Below the pieces are notes generated by a model, which saw only the letters and a program-made list of their open reading frames with translations, ran no database searches and was not told where the DNA came from. This document shows positions 54,374-63,779 of a stretch of 64,000 nucleotides of DNA, piece after piece (position 1 is the first letter of the stretch; each line of letters opens with the position of its first letter). Source of the DNA: Niveibacterium umoris (GTDB lineage: Bacteria > Pseudomonadota > Gammaproteobacteria > Burkholderiales > Rhodocyclaceae); contig NZ_JACIET010000004.1 in assembly GCF_014197015.1 (NCBI RefSeq), forward strand, positions 1-64,000, given 5' to 3'. The position numbers and the translations under genes were made by a program.

Positions 54374-55944
54374 CGACGCCTACCCCGGATGATCTTCTGC
54401 TCTCGCTCGATTGCGGCACGCAGAGCGTGCGCGCGCTGCTGTTCGATCTGCAGGGCGAACTCGTTGGCAAGGCGCAAGTGCATTTCGACGACTACCGCGC
54501 GCCGCAACCGGGCTGGCTGGAGCACGATGCCGAGGGTTTCTGGGCGGCGACGGCGCAGGCTTGCCAGCAGCTCTGGGCCTCGCACGGCCATCTGAAGCCG
54601 GCGCTCCGCGGCGTGGCTGTCACAACCCAACGCGGCACCGTGATCCCGATCGATGCTCAGGGCAAAGCGCTGCATCCCGCTTTGATCTGGCTCGACCAGC
54701 GCAAGGCGCAGCGGGTGCCGACCATCGCGCCGTGGTGGCGGGCCGCGTTCAAGGCGGCCGGCGTGGCCGACACGATCCGCTACTTCCAGCGCGAGGCTGA
54801 GGCCAACTGGTTCGCCGAGTGCGAGCCGGCGCTGTGGGCGAAGACGCACAAGTTCCTGCTGCTGTCGGGCTGGCTCAATTTCCGCCTGACCGGTCGGCAT
54901 GTGGATTCGGTCGGCGCGCAGGTTGGCTATCTGCCCTTCGATTTCAAACGGCTCGCCTGGGCGCGCTCGTTGGACTGGAAATGGCAGGCGCTCGCGCTGG
55001 CGCCAGATGTGTTGCCCGAGCTCCTGCCGGTGGGTGCGACGCTGGGGCAGGTGACGCGGGCGGCTGCCGCAGACACCGGTATCCCGGAAGGCCTGCCGGT
55101 GATTGCCGCTGCGGCGGACAAGGCTTGCGAAATCCTCGGCGCCGGCGCGCTGACGCCGGAGGTCGGCGCACTGTCCTACGGCACCACGGCGACGGTGAAC
55201 GTCACCACGCGTCGCTACTTCGAGGCGCTTCCTTGGGTGCCGCCGTATCCGGCCGCGGTGCCGGGGCAGTACAGCAGCGAAGTGCAGATCTTTCGCGGCT
55301 ACTGGATGGTGCGCTGGTTCAAGGAGCAGTTCGGGCAGGCGGAGCAACTGGCGGCAGAGCAGGCCGGCATCGTGCCCGAGTCGCTCTTCGACGAGATGGT
55401 CGCTACCGTGCCGCCCGGCTCGATGGGCCTGATGCTGCAGCCTTTCTGGTCGCCGGGAATCCGTCATCCCGGGCCGGATGCCAAGGGCGCGGTGATCGGC
55501 TTCGGCGATGTGCATACCAAGGCCCACCTGTACCGCGCGATCCTCGAGGGCTTGGCCTACGCGCTGCGCGATGGCCGCGAGCGCATCGAGAAGAAGAGCG
55601 GGGTGGCGATGCGCGAGCTGCGGGTCTCGGGCGGTGGCTCTCAGTCGGATGCAGCGATGCAGTTGACGGCCGACATCTTCAATCTGCCGACTTCACGCCC
55701 GCATACCTACGAGACATCCGGCCTCGGCGCAGCGATCGACTGCGCGGTGGGGCTGGGTCTTCACCGTGACTTTGATACGGCGGTCGTCGCGATGACGCGC
55801 GTTGCGCGGACCTTCGAACCGATCCACGTCAACGCGACGCTCTACGAGGCGCTCTATACGCGCGTCTACCGCCACATGTACGAACGCCTCGCGCCGCTCT
55901 ACGCCGAGATCCAGCGCATTACCGGCTATCCGAAGCTCGATTGA
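54370..55944 (+). CDS. FGGY-family carbohydrate kinase
   Basis: The 524-residue kinase has both FGGY halves: LLSLDCGTQSVRALLFDLQG (ATP/sugar motif), VSGGGSQSDAAMQLTADIFN, GLGAAIDCAVGLG. It phosphorylates a pentulose, glycerol-like or sugar alcohol compound with ATP. It is closer in feel to xylulose/ribulokinase-like enzymes of unknown substrate than to GlpK. ATGA overlap with the preceding dehydrogenase couples it to the operon. Confidence 0.87.
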   Translation: MTTPTPDDLLLSLDCGTQSVRALLFDLQGELVGKAQVHFDDYRAPQPGWLEHDAEGFWAATAQACQQLWASHGHLKPALRGVAVTTQRGTVIPIDAQGKALHPALIWLDQRKAQRVPTIAPWWRAAFKAAGVADTIRYFQREAEANWFAECEPALWAKTHKFLLLSGWLNFRLTGRHVDSVGAQVGYLPFDFKRLAWARSLDWKWQALALAPDVLPELLPVGATLGQVTRAAAADTGIPEGLPVIAAAADKACEILGAGALTPEVGALSYGTTATVNVTTRRYFEALPWVPPYPAAVPGQYSSEVQIFRGYWMVRWFKEQFGQAEQLAAEQAGIVPESLFDEMVATVPPGSMGLMLQPFWSPGIRHPGPDAKGAVIGFGDVHTKAHLYRAILEGLAYALRDGRERIEKKSGVAMRELRVSGGGSQSDAAMQLTADIFNLPTSRPHTYETSGLGAAIDCAVGLGLHRDFDTAVVAMTRVARTFEPIHVNATLYEALYTRVYRHMYERLAPLYAEIQRITGYPKLD

Positions 55945-55949
55945 GCCTC

Positions 55950-55979
55950 AAAAGAAAATGCCCCGCACACGGCGGGGCA
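55950..55979 (-). terminator. Bidirectional terminator between FGGY kinase and bfr
   Basis: TGCCCCGC/GCGGGGCA stem with a five-base loop. On the minus strand TTTTCTTTT follows, a good terminator for bfr; the plus strand has only weak T content. Confidence 0.85.
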
Positions 55980-56001
55980 CAGGTCGGCAATGCGATGCGG
56001 A

Positions 56002-56481
56002 TCAGGAATCCGCCGGCTTCATCTGCGACTGCAGGTAGTTCGGCAGGCCGACCTTCTCGACCAGTTCGAGCTGGGTTTCGAGGTAGTCGATGTGTTCCTC
56101 GGTGTCGTCGAGGATCTCTTGCAGGATGTCGCGCGACACGTAGTCGCGCACCGATTCGCAGTGGGCAATCGCGTCCTTCAGGTCGCCATGGGCATTGGTT
56201 TCCAGCGAAAGGTCGCCCTGCATGCACTCGACGACGTTCTCGCCGATCATCAGCTTGCCCAGATCCTGCAGATTGGGCAGGCCCTCGATCATCAGGATGC
56301 GTTCGATCAGCTTGTCGGCGTGCTTCATCTCCTCGATCGACTCGTGATACTCGTGCGAGCCAAGCCGGTCGAAGCCCCAGTTCTTGTAGATCCGGGCGTG
56401 GAGGAAGTACTGATTGATTGCGGTGAGTTCGTGCTTAAGCTGCTTGTTGAGCAGCTGGATGACCTTCTTGTCGCCTTTCAT
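56002..56481 (-). CDS. bfr: Bacterioferritin
   Basis: The 159-residue subunit aligns in length with E. coli Bfr ([20 protein letters not shown] start). The 24-mer stores iron and binds haem between subunit pairs through Met52 (EEMKHAD), which is present. Ferroxidase ligands E18, E51, H54, E94 and H130 are present; position 127 is Thr rather than Glu (EILDDTEEH). GGAGAG precedes the ATG. The bfd gene is upstream and overlaps its 5' end, and a Fur-like box lies before both. Confidence 0.93.
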   Translation of the reverse strand: MKGDKKVIQLLNKQLKHELTAINQYFLHARIYKNWGFDRLGSHEYHESIEEMKHADKLIERILMIEGLPNLQDLGKLMIGENVVECMQGDLSLETNAHGDLKDAIAHCESVRDYVSRDILQEILDDTEEHIDYLETQLELVEKVGLPNYLQSQMKPADS

Positions 56482-56686
56482 GTCGGACTCTCCGTTCGTG
56501 CGCGTGTGGTTGCGCGTTGGGGCAGGCATGGCAAGCGCGAAGGCAGGTCAGGGCATGCTCCGCGCAACGACCGCACTGGGTGGCAACACCGAGCGACTCG
56601 CTCAAATCGCGCAAGCGGCGCGCGCCTTCATGCGCAGCCTGTTTGACGTCGCGTTCGGTGATCGCATTACAGATGCAGACGTACAT
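56435..56686 (-). CDS. bfd: Bacterioferritin-associated ferredoxin
   Basis: The 83-residue protein has the four [2Fe-2S] cysteines C4, C6, C38 and C41 ([19 protein letters not shown]), the Bfd pattern. Its C-terminus is about 20 residues longer than E. coli Bfd and continues into the bfr start region (47-base overlap in another frame). It donates electrons to bacterioferritin to release stored iron. A Fur-like site lies about 57 bases upstream. The tail may be incidental. Confidence 0.82.
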   Translation of the reverse strand: MYVCICNAITERDVKQAAHEGARRLRDLSESLGVATQCGRCAEHALTCLRACHACPNAQPHAHERRVRHERRQEGHPAAQQAA

Positions 56687-56742
56687 AGCCTAAGTCCGAA
56701 GCAATATGGGCCGCAAGCCCGTGGGCACCCAGAGACGGGAAT

Positions 56743-56761
56743 GGGAATGGTTATCATTGTG
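56743..56761 (-). promoter_or_regulatory. Fur-like box upstream of bfd-bfr
   Basis: The minus strand reads CACAATGATAACCATTCCC, about 14 of 19 matches to the Fur consensus GATAATGATAATCATTATC. It is at the right distance before bfd for iron control. Confidence 0.65.
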
Positions 56762-56863
56762 ATTGCGTGGCCCGCGCGCGTCAAGGCCTCGTGGGCCGGT
56801 CCGAGCGTGAACGAAAATGGGCCGCGTTTGCGGCCCATGGCGTCTTCTGAACTGTTGCGCGGC

Positions 56864-57475
56864 TTATTTGACGCCGGCAGCCGAGTCCAGTTGCTTGGCC
56901 TGTTCTGGCGTCAGCGTTTCGAAAACGCGAACCACGCGTATCACGCCGGAAGTGGTTGAGGCGACGTAGGTGGCGACCTCGATTTCGCGCGGGGTCAGCA
57001 TGCCCATCAAGTAGCAGATTCCCGACTCGACGACCACCTTGACGTGGATGCTGGAAATCTCTTTGGTCTCGACAAGGCGGGCCTTCACCGACGACGTGAT
57101 CAGCAGGTCATTGCTCTGCGTGGAAAAACTCGCTCGCGGCCCGATCACCAGTTCGTTGTGCACGCTGCGTGCTGGGTTCGGAATGCTCGCCAGCTGACGC
57201 TCGGCTTCGGCCTTGGCGGCCGCGTCCGGCACTTCACCGCTGAGCAGCACCACCCGGTTGTAACTGGTGACGGACACTCGCGCAGCAGGGCCGAGTTTGT
57301 TCGAGATCGCCGACGAGCCCTTGGTCTCGATCGTCGAATCCTCGACCTGGGTGCCATAGGAGCGCCGATCCAGTGTGGCCGTGACGCCTACGCCCACGCC
57401 GGTGGCGACGATCGGGACACAGCCCTGTATGGCGAGCAAGAGTGCAGCGGCAGAAAGAATGCGGCGAATCATCAT
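56864..57475 (-). CDS. dolP: Outer-membrane BON-domain lipoprotein (DolP/YraP)
   Basis: The 203-residue lipoprotein has a lipobox ending IQGC, then two BON domains (VTSYNRVVLLSGEVPDAAAK; VKVVVESGICYLMGMLTPRE). DolP maintains outer-membrane integrity at division sites. Its ATG (57475) overlaps the diaA stop as ATGA; diaA followed by yraP is the same order as in enterobacteria, a strong synteny argument. The second ATG (57472) is possible. Confidence 0.9.
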   Translation of the reverse strand: MMIRRILSAAALLLAIQGCVPIVATGVGVGVTATLDRRSYGTQVEDSTIETKGSSAISNKLGPAARVSVTSYNRVVLLSGEVPDAAAKAEAERQLASIPNPARSVHNELVIGPRASFSTQSNDLLITSSVKARLVETKEISSIHVKVVVESGICYLMGMLTPREIEVATYVASTTSGVIRVVRVFETLTPEQAKQLDSAAGVK

Positions 57476-58065
57476 GCGTCGGCTCCCAGCAGCAGGCAGT
57501 CGATGCCATCGCAGATGCAATGGATCGTGAGGATGTGGACTTCCTGGATGCGCGCGGTGCGATCGTGCGGCACGCAGAGGTGCACGTCTCCGTCGCGCAG
57601 CATTGCACCGATCTTGCCGCCACCCTTGCCTGTCAGCGCAACGACCCGCATGTCGCGTTCATGTGCTGCCTCGATCGCCGCCATGACATTGCCCGAATTG
57701 CCGGATGTCGAGATGGCGAGCAGTACGTCGCCCGCCAGGCCGAGTCCGCGAACCTGTTTGGCGAAGACCTGTTCAAAAGCGTAGTCATTGGCGATTGCGG
57801 TGAGCGCCGAGGTGTCGGTCGTCAGCGCGAGCGCCGCGAGTTCCGGTCGTTCGCGCTCGAATCGGCCGATCAATTCGGCCGCGAAGTGCTGGCAGTCCGC
57901 CGCCGACCCGCCATTGCCGCAGGCGAGGATCTTGCCGCCGTTCATCAACGCCTGGGTCATCGCTTCGATCGCGGCGGCGATGGGTGCGGCCATCACGTCG
58001 ACCGCTGTGATCTTGGCGTTTGCGCTGTCTTCGAACTGTTGGGAAATATGGGCTATCAGATCCAT
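57472..58065 (-). CDS. diaA: SIS-domain protein DiaA (DnaA-interacting)
   Basis: The 197-residue protein is a SIS-domain (GmhA/DiaA-like) sugar-phosphate-binding homolog: NGGKILACGNGGSAADCQHF, and VLLAISTSGNSGNVMAAIEA. With dolP directly downstream, DiaA, which helps DnaA load at the origin, is favoured over GmhA (heptose isomerase). MDLIAHISQQFEDS is the conventional start; upstream ATG 58101 is less likely. Confidence 0.88.
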   Translation of the reverse strand: MDLIAHISQQFEDSANAKITAVDVMAAPIAAAIEAMTQALMNGGKILACGNGGSAADCQHFAAELIGRFERERPELAALALTTDTSALTAIANDYAFEQVFAKQVRGLGLAGDVLLAISTSGNSGNVMAAIEAAHERDMRVVALTGKGGGKIGAMLRDGDVHLCVPHDRTARIQEVHILTIHCICDGIDCLLLGADA

Positions 58066-58200
58066 TCGGAGCACCTCTGAACTGTCGGGCTTGGCAAGCA
58101 AGCGTGCAGGCGGCGCAGTTTAGCATGGGGGTCTGAACCCCTTTTCCGGCGAACTGAAACAGGATGAAACGGCGCGCTCCCGGTATCATCCAGCGCCAGC

Positions 58201-58764
58201 ATGAGTCCTAAAATCCTGTCTCGCCCGCGTCGGGAACGCTGGCTTCCGAAACACCCCTGCATGCCGCGTGGCGAGCTTCGCGCCTGGCTGACCGAGCGCG
58301 GCTCGCTCACCGCCCGCATTCGCGCGCGATGCCGTGCGTTCGAAGTGCGCCTGGTGCAACAGCGTCTCGGCCTTCCTCTGCCCGATGAGCGCAAGCTGAT
58401 CGGAGTGCGTTGGCATGCGTCGGCGCTGGTGCGCGAAGTCCTGCTGTGCGCCGACGGGGTGCCAGTGGTCTTTGCACATTCAGTGGTGCTGCCTCGGCAC
58501 TTGCGTGGCGCCTGGCACCTGGTTGCGGGCTTGGGCACGCGGCCGCTTGGCGCGGTGCTGTTCGCCGATCGCTCGGTGTCGCGCGGGCCATTGCAGATCA
58601 AACGCATCGATGCGCGCGACGCGCGCTGGAAGCGCGCTGTCTCGTCCAGCCACATTGCAGTCGGCGAGGGATTGTGGGCGCGTCGGAGTATCTTCTTTCG
58701 CAGGGCGCGGCCCATTCTGGTGACAGAAGTCTTTTTGCCGACGATCGGAAAGCTCGACAAATGA
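58201..58764 (+). CDS. ubiC: Chorismate pyruvate-lyase
   Basis: The 187-residue enzyme makes 4-hydroxybenzoate from chorismate, the first ubiquinone step. Family blocks are visible: [40 protein letters not shown], and the catalytic region [20 protein letters not shown]. The N-terminus is longer than E. coli UbiC. The stop overlaps ubiA as ATGA (58761-58764), giving a ubiCA operon as in E. coli. Confidence 0.9.
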   Translation: MSPKILSRPRRERWLPKHPCMPRGELRAWLTERGSLTARIRARCRAFEVRLVQQRLGLPLPDERKLIGVRWHASALVREVLLCADGVPVVFAHSVVLPRHLRGAWHLVAGLGTRPLGAVLFADRSVSRGPLQIKRIDARDARWKRAVSSSHIAVGEGLWARRSIFFRRARPILVTEVFLPTIGKLDK

Positions 58765-59624
58765 ATCTGCGCGAACGACTCCGCATCTACGAAAAGCTGA
58801 TGCGCCTCGACAAACCCATCGGCATCCTGTTGTTGCTGTGGCCCACGCTTTGGGGGTTGTGGTTTGCCGGGGCCGGCCGACCGAGCCTTTGGGTGGTGTG
58901 GATCTTCGTGCTGGGCACCGTGCTGATGCGCTCGGCGGGTTGCGTAATCAACGATTATGCGGACCGCGAATTCGACGGGCGTGTCGAGCGCACGCGCAAT
59001 CGCCCGCTTGCAGTGGGCGCAGTCGCTCCGAAGGAGGCATTGCTGCTGGCCGCGGCGCTCGCACTGTGCGCCTTCGTGCTGATCCTGCCCCTGAACCGCC
59101 TGGTGTGGGCCCTGTCGGTGCCGGCGGTGTTGCTCGCGGCAAGCTACCCCTATACCAAGCGTTTCCTTGCTATCCCGCAGGCGTATCTTGGCATCGCGTT
59201 CGGATTTGGAATCCCGATGGCCTACGCGGCAGTGTGGGGCGAGGTGCCGGCCACCGCCTGGCTGCTCTTGCTGGCAAACGTGTTCTGGGCAATTGCCTAT
59301 GACACCGAATACGCGATGGTGGATCGCCCCGATGACTTGAAGATCGGTATCCGGACTTCAGCAATTACCTTCGGCCGCTTTGATGTCGCCGCGGTCATGA
59401 TGTGCTACGTCGCCACGCTCGGAATCCTCGCCTGCGTAGGGATGTACCACCAACGCGGGTTGTGGTTCCACGTCGGGCTGCTGGTGGCCGCCTGCATCGC
59501 GATCTATCACTTCACGCTGATCCGCTCGCGCGAGCGCACCCACTGTTTCAAGGCTTTCCTGCACAACACCTGGTTCGGTGCCGCCGTATTCGCCGGTTTG
59601 GCTGCGGATTACGCTGCGCGCTGA
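58761..59624 (+). CDS. ubiA: 4-hydroxybenzoate octaprenyltransferase
   Basis: The 287-residue membrane prenyltransferase has both Asp-rich motifs: [20 protein letters not shown] and [13 protein letters not shown]. About nine hydrophobic helices follow the usual pattern. It prenylates 4-hydroxybenzoate in the membrane, using the product of ubiC. No other ubiquinone gene lies directly after it; ubiD is 2.7 kb away. Confidence 0.94.
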   Translation: MNLRERLRIYEKLMRLDKPIGILLLLWPTLWGLWFAGAGRPSLWVVWIFVLGTVLMRSAGCVINDYADREFDGRVERTRNRPLAVGAVAPKEALLLAAALALCAFVLILPLNRLVWALSVPAVLLAASYPYTKRFLAIPQAYLGIAFGFGIPMAYAAVWGEVPATAWLLLLANVFWAIAYDTEYAMVDRPDDLKIGIRTSAITFGRFDVAAVMMCYVATLGILACVGMYHQRGLWFHVGLLVAACIAIYHFTLIRSRERTHCFKAFLHNTWFGAAVFAGLAADYAAR

Positions 59625-59640
59625 GGCGGGAGTCGTCGTG

Positions 59641-60930
59641 TCAGCGCTTCGGCTCCAACTGGTCGATTCTCGATTTGGCGTCGCGTGCACCGGCAAACGA
59701 AGGATCCGTCTGTAGCGCACGTCTGTAGGCTTGAACCGCCTCCTTGCTCTGGCCCGCCTCTTGTCGCAGAAGCCCGAGTTGGTAAAGCGAGTCGGCTGGC
59801 GGCTTTTCGGATGCCGCGATCTTTTCAAGAATCCTTACGGCTTCTGAACGCTCGCCGCGCGCACGGTGGACGGCGGCCAAGGTGTCGAGGAAAGTGACTT
59901 CGTTGGGTGCCAATGCGCACGCCTTTTTGGCCCACACGAGCGCTTCATCGAGGCGTTCCTTGCGCTCTGCGGCGAGGGCGGCGGCGTTGTTGAACGGCAA
60001 CGGCAGCTTCGGGTCTGCCTTCATGGCTGCAGCGTAGCCGGAAAAGGCGCCTGCGGGATCGCCCGCGACATGGTGCATCAAGCCCTGTTTGAAACGTACC
60101 TGTGAAGAGCCTGGTTCGAGGCCAGCAGCCTGGTCGATCAGTGCGAGCGCGCCGCTCATGTCACCCGTCGCTCGTTTTGCTTCAGCGCCTTGAATCATTG
60201 CCGCGCTGAACTTGGGATCCAGTGCAATGGCCCGGTCGAACGCGCGCGCAGCCGCGCGCGAGTCGCCACGAGCAGCTTCTGCCTGCCCCAGGCCAAAGAA
60301 GGCAAGCGGATTATCCGGCGCGAGCCGGGTGGCCTCGGCGAGTGACGTCGCTGCTTCTGCTGGATTCTGTTTCGCCAAAAGCGCCATCCCGAGGCCAAAG
60401 CGGGCGCCTGCGTGGTCAGGTTTCAATTCCGAAGCCTTGCGGAATGCATCGACGGCAGGACCTGGCTTGTGTAACACGTTGAGGTAGAGTTCCCCGAGGT
60501 CTAACTGGGGAGCAACGGCGTTCGGGGAGACGCGCGTTGCCTCTAAGAAGTAGCGCTCTGCATCCCCCCACTGCTTCTTCGCAAGACTCAAGCGGCCCAT
60601 CGCGACCAGCGCGGGAAGGGATTGCGGCGCGACCTCGAAAGCCTTCTTGACCCAGTTGCTGGCATCGGTGTCTTTGTTCTGGAGCCTCGCAACGTCAGCC
60701 AGCCCAAGCATCGGCAGTGGGTCCTTCGGATCTTCTTTTGCTGCTTCTTGGAACAGGCGGCTTGCTTCTGAAAATTGCTTTGCATTCAGCGCATCGTAGC
60801 CTCGATCAAGCGGGGTAGTTGCTTTGGTCGCCGTGCGCGGTTGAATGTCCAGATAGTTATAGATGGGAGCCGCCTGAACGATCGCAGGAACGGCGACAGC
60901 AAGAATCAGAGCCAGGGCGTGGTATCTCAT
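59641..60930 (-). CDS. TPR-repeat periplasmic protein
   Basis: The 429-residue protein has a signal peptide (LALILAVAVPAIVQAAPIYN). It contains about eight TPR-like helical pairs (e.g. SEASRLFQEAAKEDPKDPLP; AARAFDRAIALDPKFSAAMI). It lies 99 bases downstream of a PEP-CTERM protein gene on the same strand; TPR proteins are often part of exopolysaccharide or exosortase-linked systems, which fits. There is a hairpin terminator between them, so cotranscription is uncertain. Confidence 0.8.
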   Translation of the reverse strand: MRYHALALILAVAVPAIVQAAPIYNYLDIQPRTATKATTPLDRGYDALNAKQFSEASRLFQEAAKEDPKDPLPMLGLADVARLQNKDTDASNWVKKAFEVAPQSLPALVAMGRLSLAKKQWGDAERYFLEATRVSPNAVAPQLDLGELYLNVLHKPGPAVDAFRKASELKPDHAGARFGLGMALLAKQNPAEAATSLAEATRLAPDNPLAFFGLGQAEAARGDSRAAARAFDRAIALDPKFSAAMIQGAEAKRATGDMSGALALIDQAAGLEPGSSQVRFKQGLMHHVAGDPAGAFSGYAAAMKADPKLPLPFNNAAALAAERKERLDEALVWAKKACALAPNEVTFLDTLAAVHRARGERSEAVRILEKIAASEKPPADSLYQLGLLRQEAGQSKEAVQAYRRALQTDPSFAGARDAKSRIDQLEPKR

Positions 60931-60977
60931 TGCGATTCAAACAAGGGTTGCAAGAAGTCGGAAGCCAGAAATGAGAA

Positions 60978-61006
60978 TACCCCTTTCCGGAGACCGGAAA
61001 GGGGTA
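60978..61006 (-). terminator. Terminator after PEP-CTERM gene
   Basis: A thirteen-base-pair perfect stem (TACCCCTTTCCGG/CCGGAAAGGGGTA) with loop AGA; the minus strand then runs into TTCTCATTTC. Confidence 0.8.
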
Positions 61007-61029
61007 TGAACGATCAGCTGTGCGGCAGA

Positions 61030-62025
61030 TTACTTGGCGCTGCGGCGGCGAGCTGCTGCCAAGCCTGCGAGGCCAAGGCCTGCGAGCGCGAGGCTGCCCG
61101 GCTCAGGCACGCCGGTATCCGGCGGAACAAACACACCACCCGTCACGTTGAAACCGAAGATGAACGTGTTCGGGATGCCGAGCGTCGGACCGCCAGCAAC
61201 GCTGGCTTGGCCGTACGAGTACAGGCCGATGTCGATATCGCTCGCATCGCCATCCACCAGGCGACGTGCCAGATCGGCATCCGCTTCGGTGCCGGCTGCG
61301 CCATAGTAGGTCGTGAACTTCAGTTCTGCGCCAGCGTCGAGGGCGGCGAACTCAAAGTCGAACAGCGCGCCATGGTCACGCGGACCTGCGTCGGTGAAGT
61401 TGGTGTTGAGCAGACCGTAGGACGAGAAGGTCAGCGGGTTTGCGTCGTTGAAGCCGTTGTTGTCTGTGCGATAGACGTTGCTGCCGTTGGCAATGCCAAG
61501 CGCGGCCGGCACACCTTGAATCGTCACATACTCAGCGAATGCGGTCGGGGCGATATCCCAGTCCATCACGCGGCGATAGCGCAGGTCACCGGCCGCGATC
61601 GCAACCGTTTGCAGGTTCTTGATCGTGACGTCATCTGCGTAGAGGTTCGGCGTTCCCGCGATCGGGTGATAGTTGTGGGTCACTTCCAGCGAGCTGCCGA
61701 CGCGCGACACCGAAATTGCTGTGGATGCCGTGGAGGTGAAGCTGACCAGAGTGAGTCCGCCAATGCCGGTGGCATTATTGGCATAGCCGGCCGTGCCAGA
61801 AGAAACGATTGCAGCACCCCAGCCTTCGCACGGGCAGCCATACACGGTACCGTCATTGCCCGTCGCGTTGTACTGGACGCCCACGCCATTGTAGTTCAGC
61901 TGGCCGAGGTCATTCACACCCAGGCTGACAGTGCCGTTGGTGATGACAGCCGACGCGTTCGCGGTCGTTGCAACTGCGGCGCCGCCAACAAGCAGCAGGG
62001 CGGCAGCGAGTGTCTTCATTTTCAT
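61030..62025 (-). CDS. PEP-CTERM sorting domain protein
   Basis: The 331-residue secreted protein has a signal (TLAAALLLVGGAAVATTANA). The C-terminus VPEPGSLALAGLGLAGLAAA, then RRRSAK is the exosortase sorting signal: PEP motif (307-309), hydrophobic helix and basic tail. The middle has a cysteine pair in TVYGCPCEGWGAAI (C64, C66). GAGGTTA stands before the ATG. A sigma-54-type promoter (62083-62098) precedes it, usual for PEP-CTERM genes in exosortase-bearing bacteria. The exosortase gene itself is not in the window. Confidence 0.9.
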   Translation of the reverse strand: MKMKTLAAALLLVGGAAVATTANASAVITNGTVSLGVNDLGQLNYNGVGVQYNATGNDGTVYGCPCEGWGAAIVSSGTAGYANNATGIGGLTLVSFTSTASTAISVSRVGSSLEVTHNYHPIAGTPNLYADDVTIKNLQTVAIAAGDLRYRRVMDWDIAPTAFAEYVTIQGVPAALGIANGSNVYRTDNNGFNDANPLTFSSYGLLNTNFTDAGPRDHGALFDFEFAALDAGAELKFTTYYGAAGTEADADLARRLVDGDASDIDIGLYSYGQASVAGGPTLGIPNTFIFGFNVTGGVFVPPDTGVPEPGSLALAGLGLAGLAAARRRSAK

Positions 62026-62082
62026 ATCATTAACCTCGTTGTCACTGGAGTCCGACCCGGACCTCCTTCTGCGCAGTACTAA

Positions 62083-62098
62083 GCATGAACGGTGCCAA
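62083..62098 (-). promoter_or_regulatory. Sigma-54-type promoter of the PEP-CTERM gene
   Basis: Read on the minus strand, TTGGCACCGTTCATGC matches TGGCAC-N5-(T)TGC, with GG and GC separated by ten bases, as -24/-12. The predicted start is about 46 bases before the ATG. Position 12 deviates slightly from the consensus. Confidence 0.7.
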
Positions 62099-62297
62099 TT
62101 TTTGATGGTTGTTTAAGGGTTTGAAAACAAAAAGAAAAATGCCGTACAAAAAAGATGCCTGAACCCATGTGTAAGAAATTTCGTCGCGTCTATCGCCTCA
62201 TCGCTTTGGCATATTCTGGGAGGCGCGTGCGCAGCCGCGAGGGCGTTTTGCTCGGCCGCGCTATCATCCTCAGCCCGTTTTGCCCGGAGCAGTCTTG

Positions 62298-63779
62298 ATG
62301 CGTTATGACGATCTGCGCGCGTTCGTTGCGCAACTTGAACAACGCGGTGACTTGAGGCGTATATCAATTCCTGTCGATACGCATCTCGAAATGACCGAGA
62401 TCGCAGATCGGGTGCTGCGCGCAGGCGGACCAGCGCTGCTTTTCGAGAAACCACACACCCAGGGGCGGCCATGTGCGATGCCGGTGCTCGCCAACCTGTT
62501 CGGCACGCCGCAGCGTGTGGCCTGGGGCATGGGTGAGGAGGGCGACTGGAAGGCGACCTTGCGGGAAGTGGGCAAGCTGCTCGCTTTCCTGAAGGAGCCG
62601 GAGCCACCCAAGGGGCTGAAGGATGCGTGGGAGAAGCTGCCCATCCTGAAGCAGGTGATGAACATGTCGCCCAAGGTGGTCGGTTCGGCGCCGTGTCAGG
62701 ACATCGTTTGGGAGGGCAAGGATGTCGACCTGTCGCGCCTGCCGATCCAGCACTGCTGGCCCGGGGATGCGGCGCCGCTGATCACCTGGGGGCTGGTCGT
62801 TACCCGCGGGCCGCACAAGAACCGCCAGAATCTCGGGATCTATCGCCAGCAGGTGTTGGGCCCGAACCGGGTGATCATGCGCTGGCTGGCGCATCGTGGC
62901 GGCGCGCTAGATTATCGCGAGTTCCAGCAGGCAAACCCCGGCCAGCCTTTCCCGGTCGCGGTGGTGCTGGGCTGCGATCCGGCGACGATTCTTGGCGCAG
63001 TAACGCCCGTACCGGATTCGCTTTCCGAATACCAGTTCGCGGGCCTGCTGCGCGGCTCGAAGACCGAGCTGGTGAAGTGCGTGGGCTCGGACCTGCAGGT
63101 GCCGGCCTCGGCCGAGATCGTGCTCGAAGGCGTGATCCACCCCGGCGACATGGCGCCTGAAGGCCCCTACGGCGACCACACCGGCTACTACAACGAGGTG
63201 TCGGACTTCCCCGTCTTCACGATCGAGCGCATCACGATGCGGCGCGACCCGATCTATCACAGCACCTACACCGGAAAGCCGCCCGACGAGCCGGCGATGC
63301 TGGGTCTGGCGCTGAACGAGGTCTTCGTGCCGCTGCTGCAGAAACAGTTCCCGGAGATCGTCGATTTCTACCTGCCGCCCGAGGGCTGCTCCTACCGGCT
63401 GGCGGTGGTCAGCATCAAGAAGGCCTACCCGGGCCACGCCAAGCGGGTGATGTTCGGCATCTGGAGCTTCCTGCGCCAGTTCATGTACACGAAGTTCATC
63501 ATCGTGGTGGACGACGACGTGGACATCCGCGACTGGAAGGAAGTGATCTGGGCGATGACCACGCGCGTCGACGCCACCCGCGACACCACACTGGTCGACA
63601 ACACGCCGATCGATTACCTTGATTTCGCGTCGCCGGTGGCGGGGCTTGGCAGCAAGATGGGGCTGGATGCGACCAACAAGTGGCCTGGCGAGACGCAGCG
63701 CGAATGGGGGCGCCCGATCGTCATGGACGAGGCGGTCAAGCGGCGCGTGGACCAGATGTGGGGCGAGCTTGGCTTGTGA
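62298..63779 (+). CDS. ubiD: 3-octaprenyl-4-hydroxybenzoate decarboxylase
   Basis: The 493-residue prenylated-FMN-dependent decarboxylase has family blocks [36 protein letters not shown], the prFMN/metal region [19 protein letters not shown], and [20 protein letters not shown]. It acts on the product of UbiA in ubiquinone synthesis. ATG 62298 has GGAG about 8 bases upstream. It is separated from ubiCA by the PEP-CTERM and TPR genes. Length matches E. coli UbiD. Confidence 0.95.
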   Translation: MRYDDLRAFVAQLEQRGDLRRISIPVDTHLEMTEIADRVLRAGGPALLFEKPHTQGRPCAMPVLANLFGTPQRVAWGMGEEGDWKATLREVGKLLAFLKEPEPPKGLKDAWEKLPILKQVMNMSPKVVGSAPCQDIVWEGKDVDLSRLPIQHCWPGDAAPLITWGLVVTRGPHKNRQNLGIYRQQVLGPNRVIMRWLAHRGGALDYREFQQANPGQPFPVAVVLGCDPATILGAVTPVPDSLSEYQFAGLLRGSKTELVKCVGSDLQVPASAEIVLEGVIHPGDMAPEGPYGDHTGYYNEVSDFPVFTIERITMRRDPIYHSTYTGKPPDEPAMLGLALNEVFVPLLQKQFPEIVDFYLPPEGCSYRLAVVSIKKAYPGHAKRVMFGIWSFLRQFMYTKFIIVVDDDVDIRDWKEVIWAMTTRVDATRDTTLVDNTPIDYLDFASPVAGLGSKMGLDATNKWPGETQREWGRPIVMDEAVKRRVDQMWGELGL

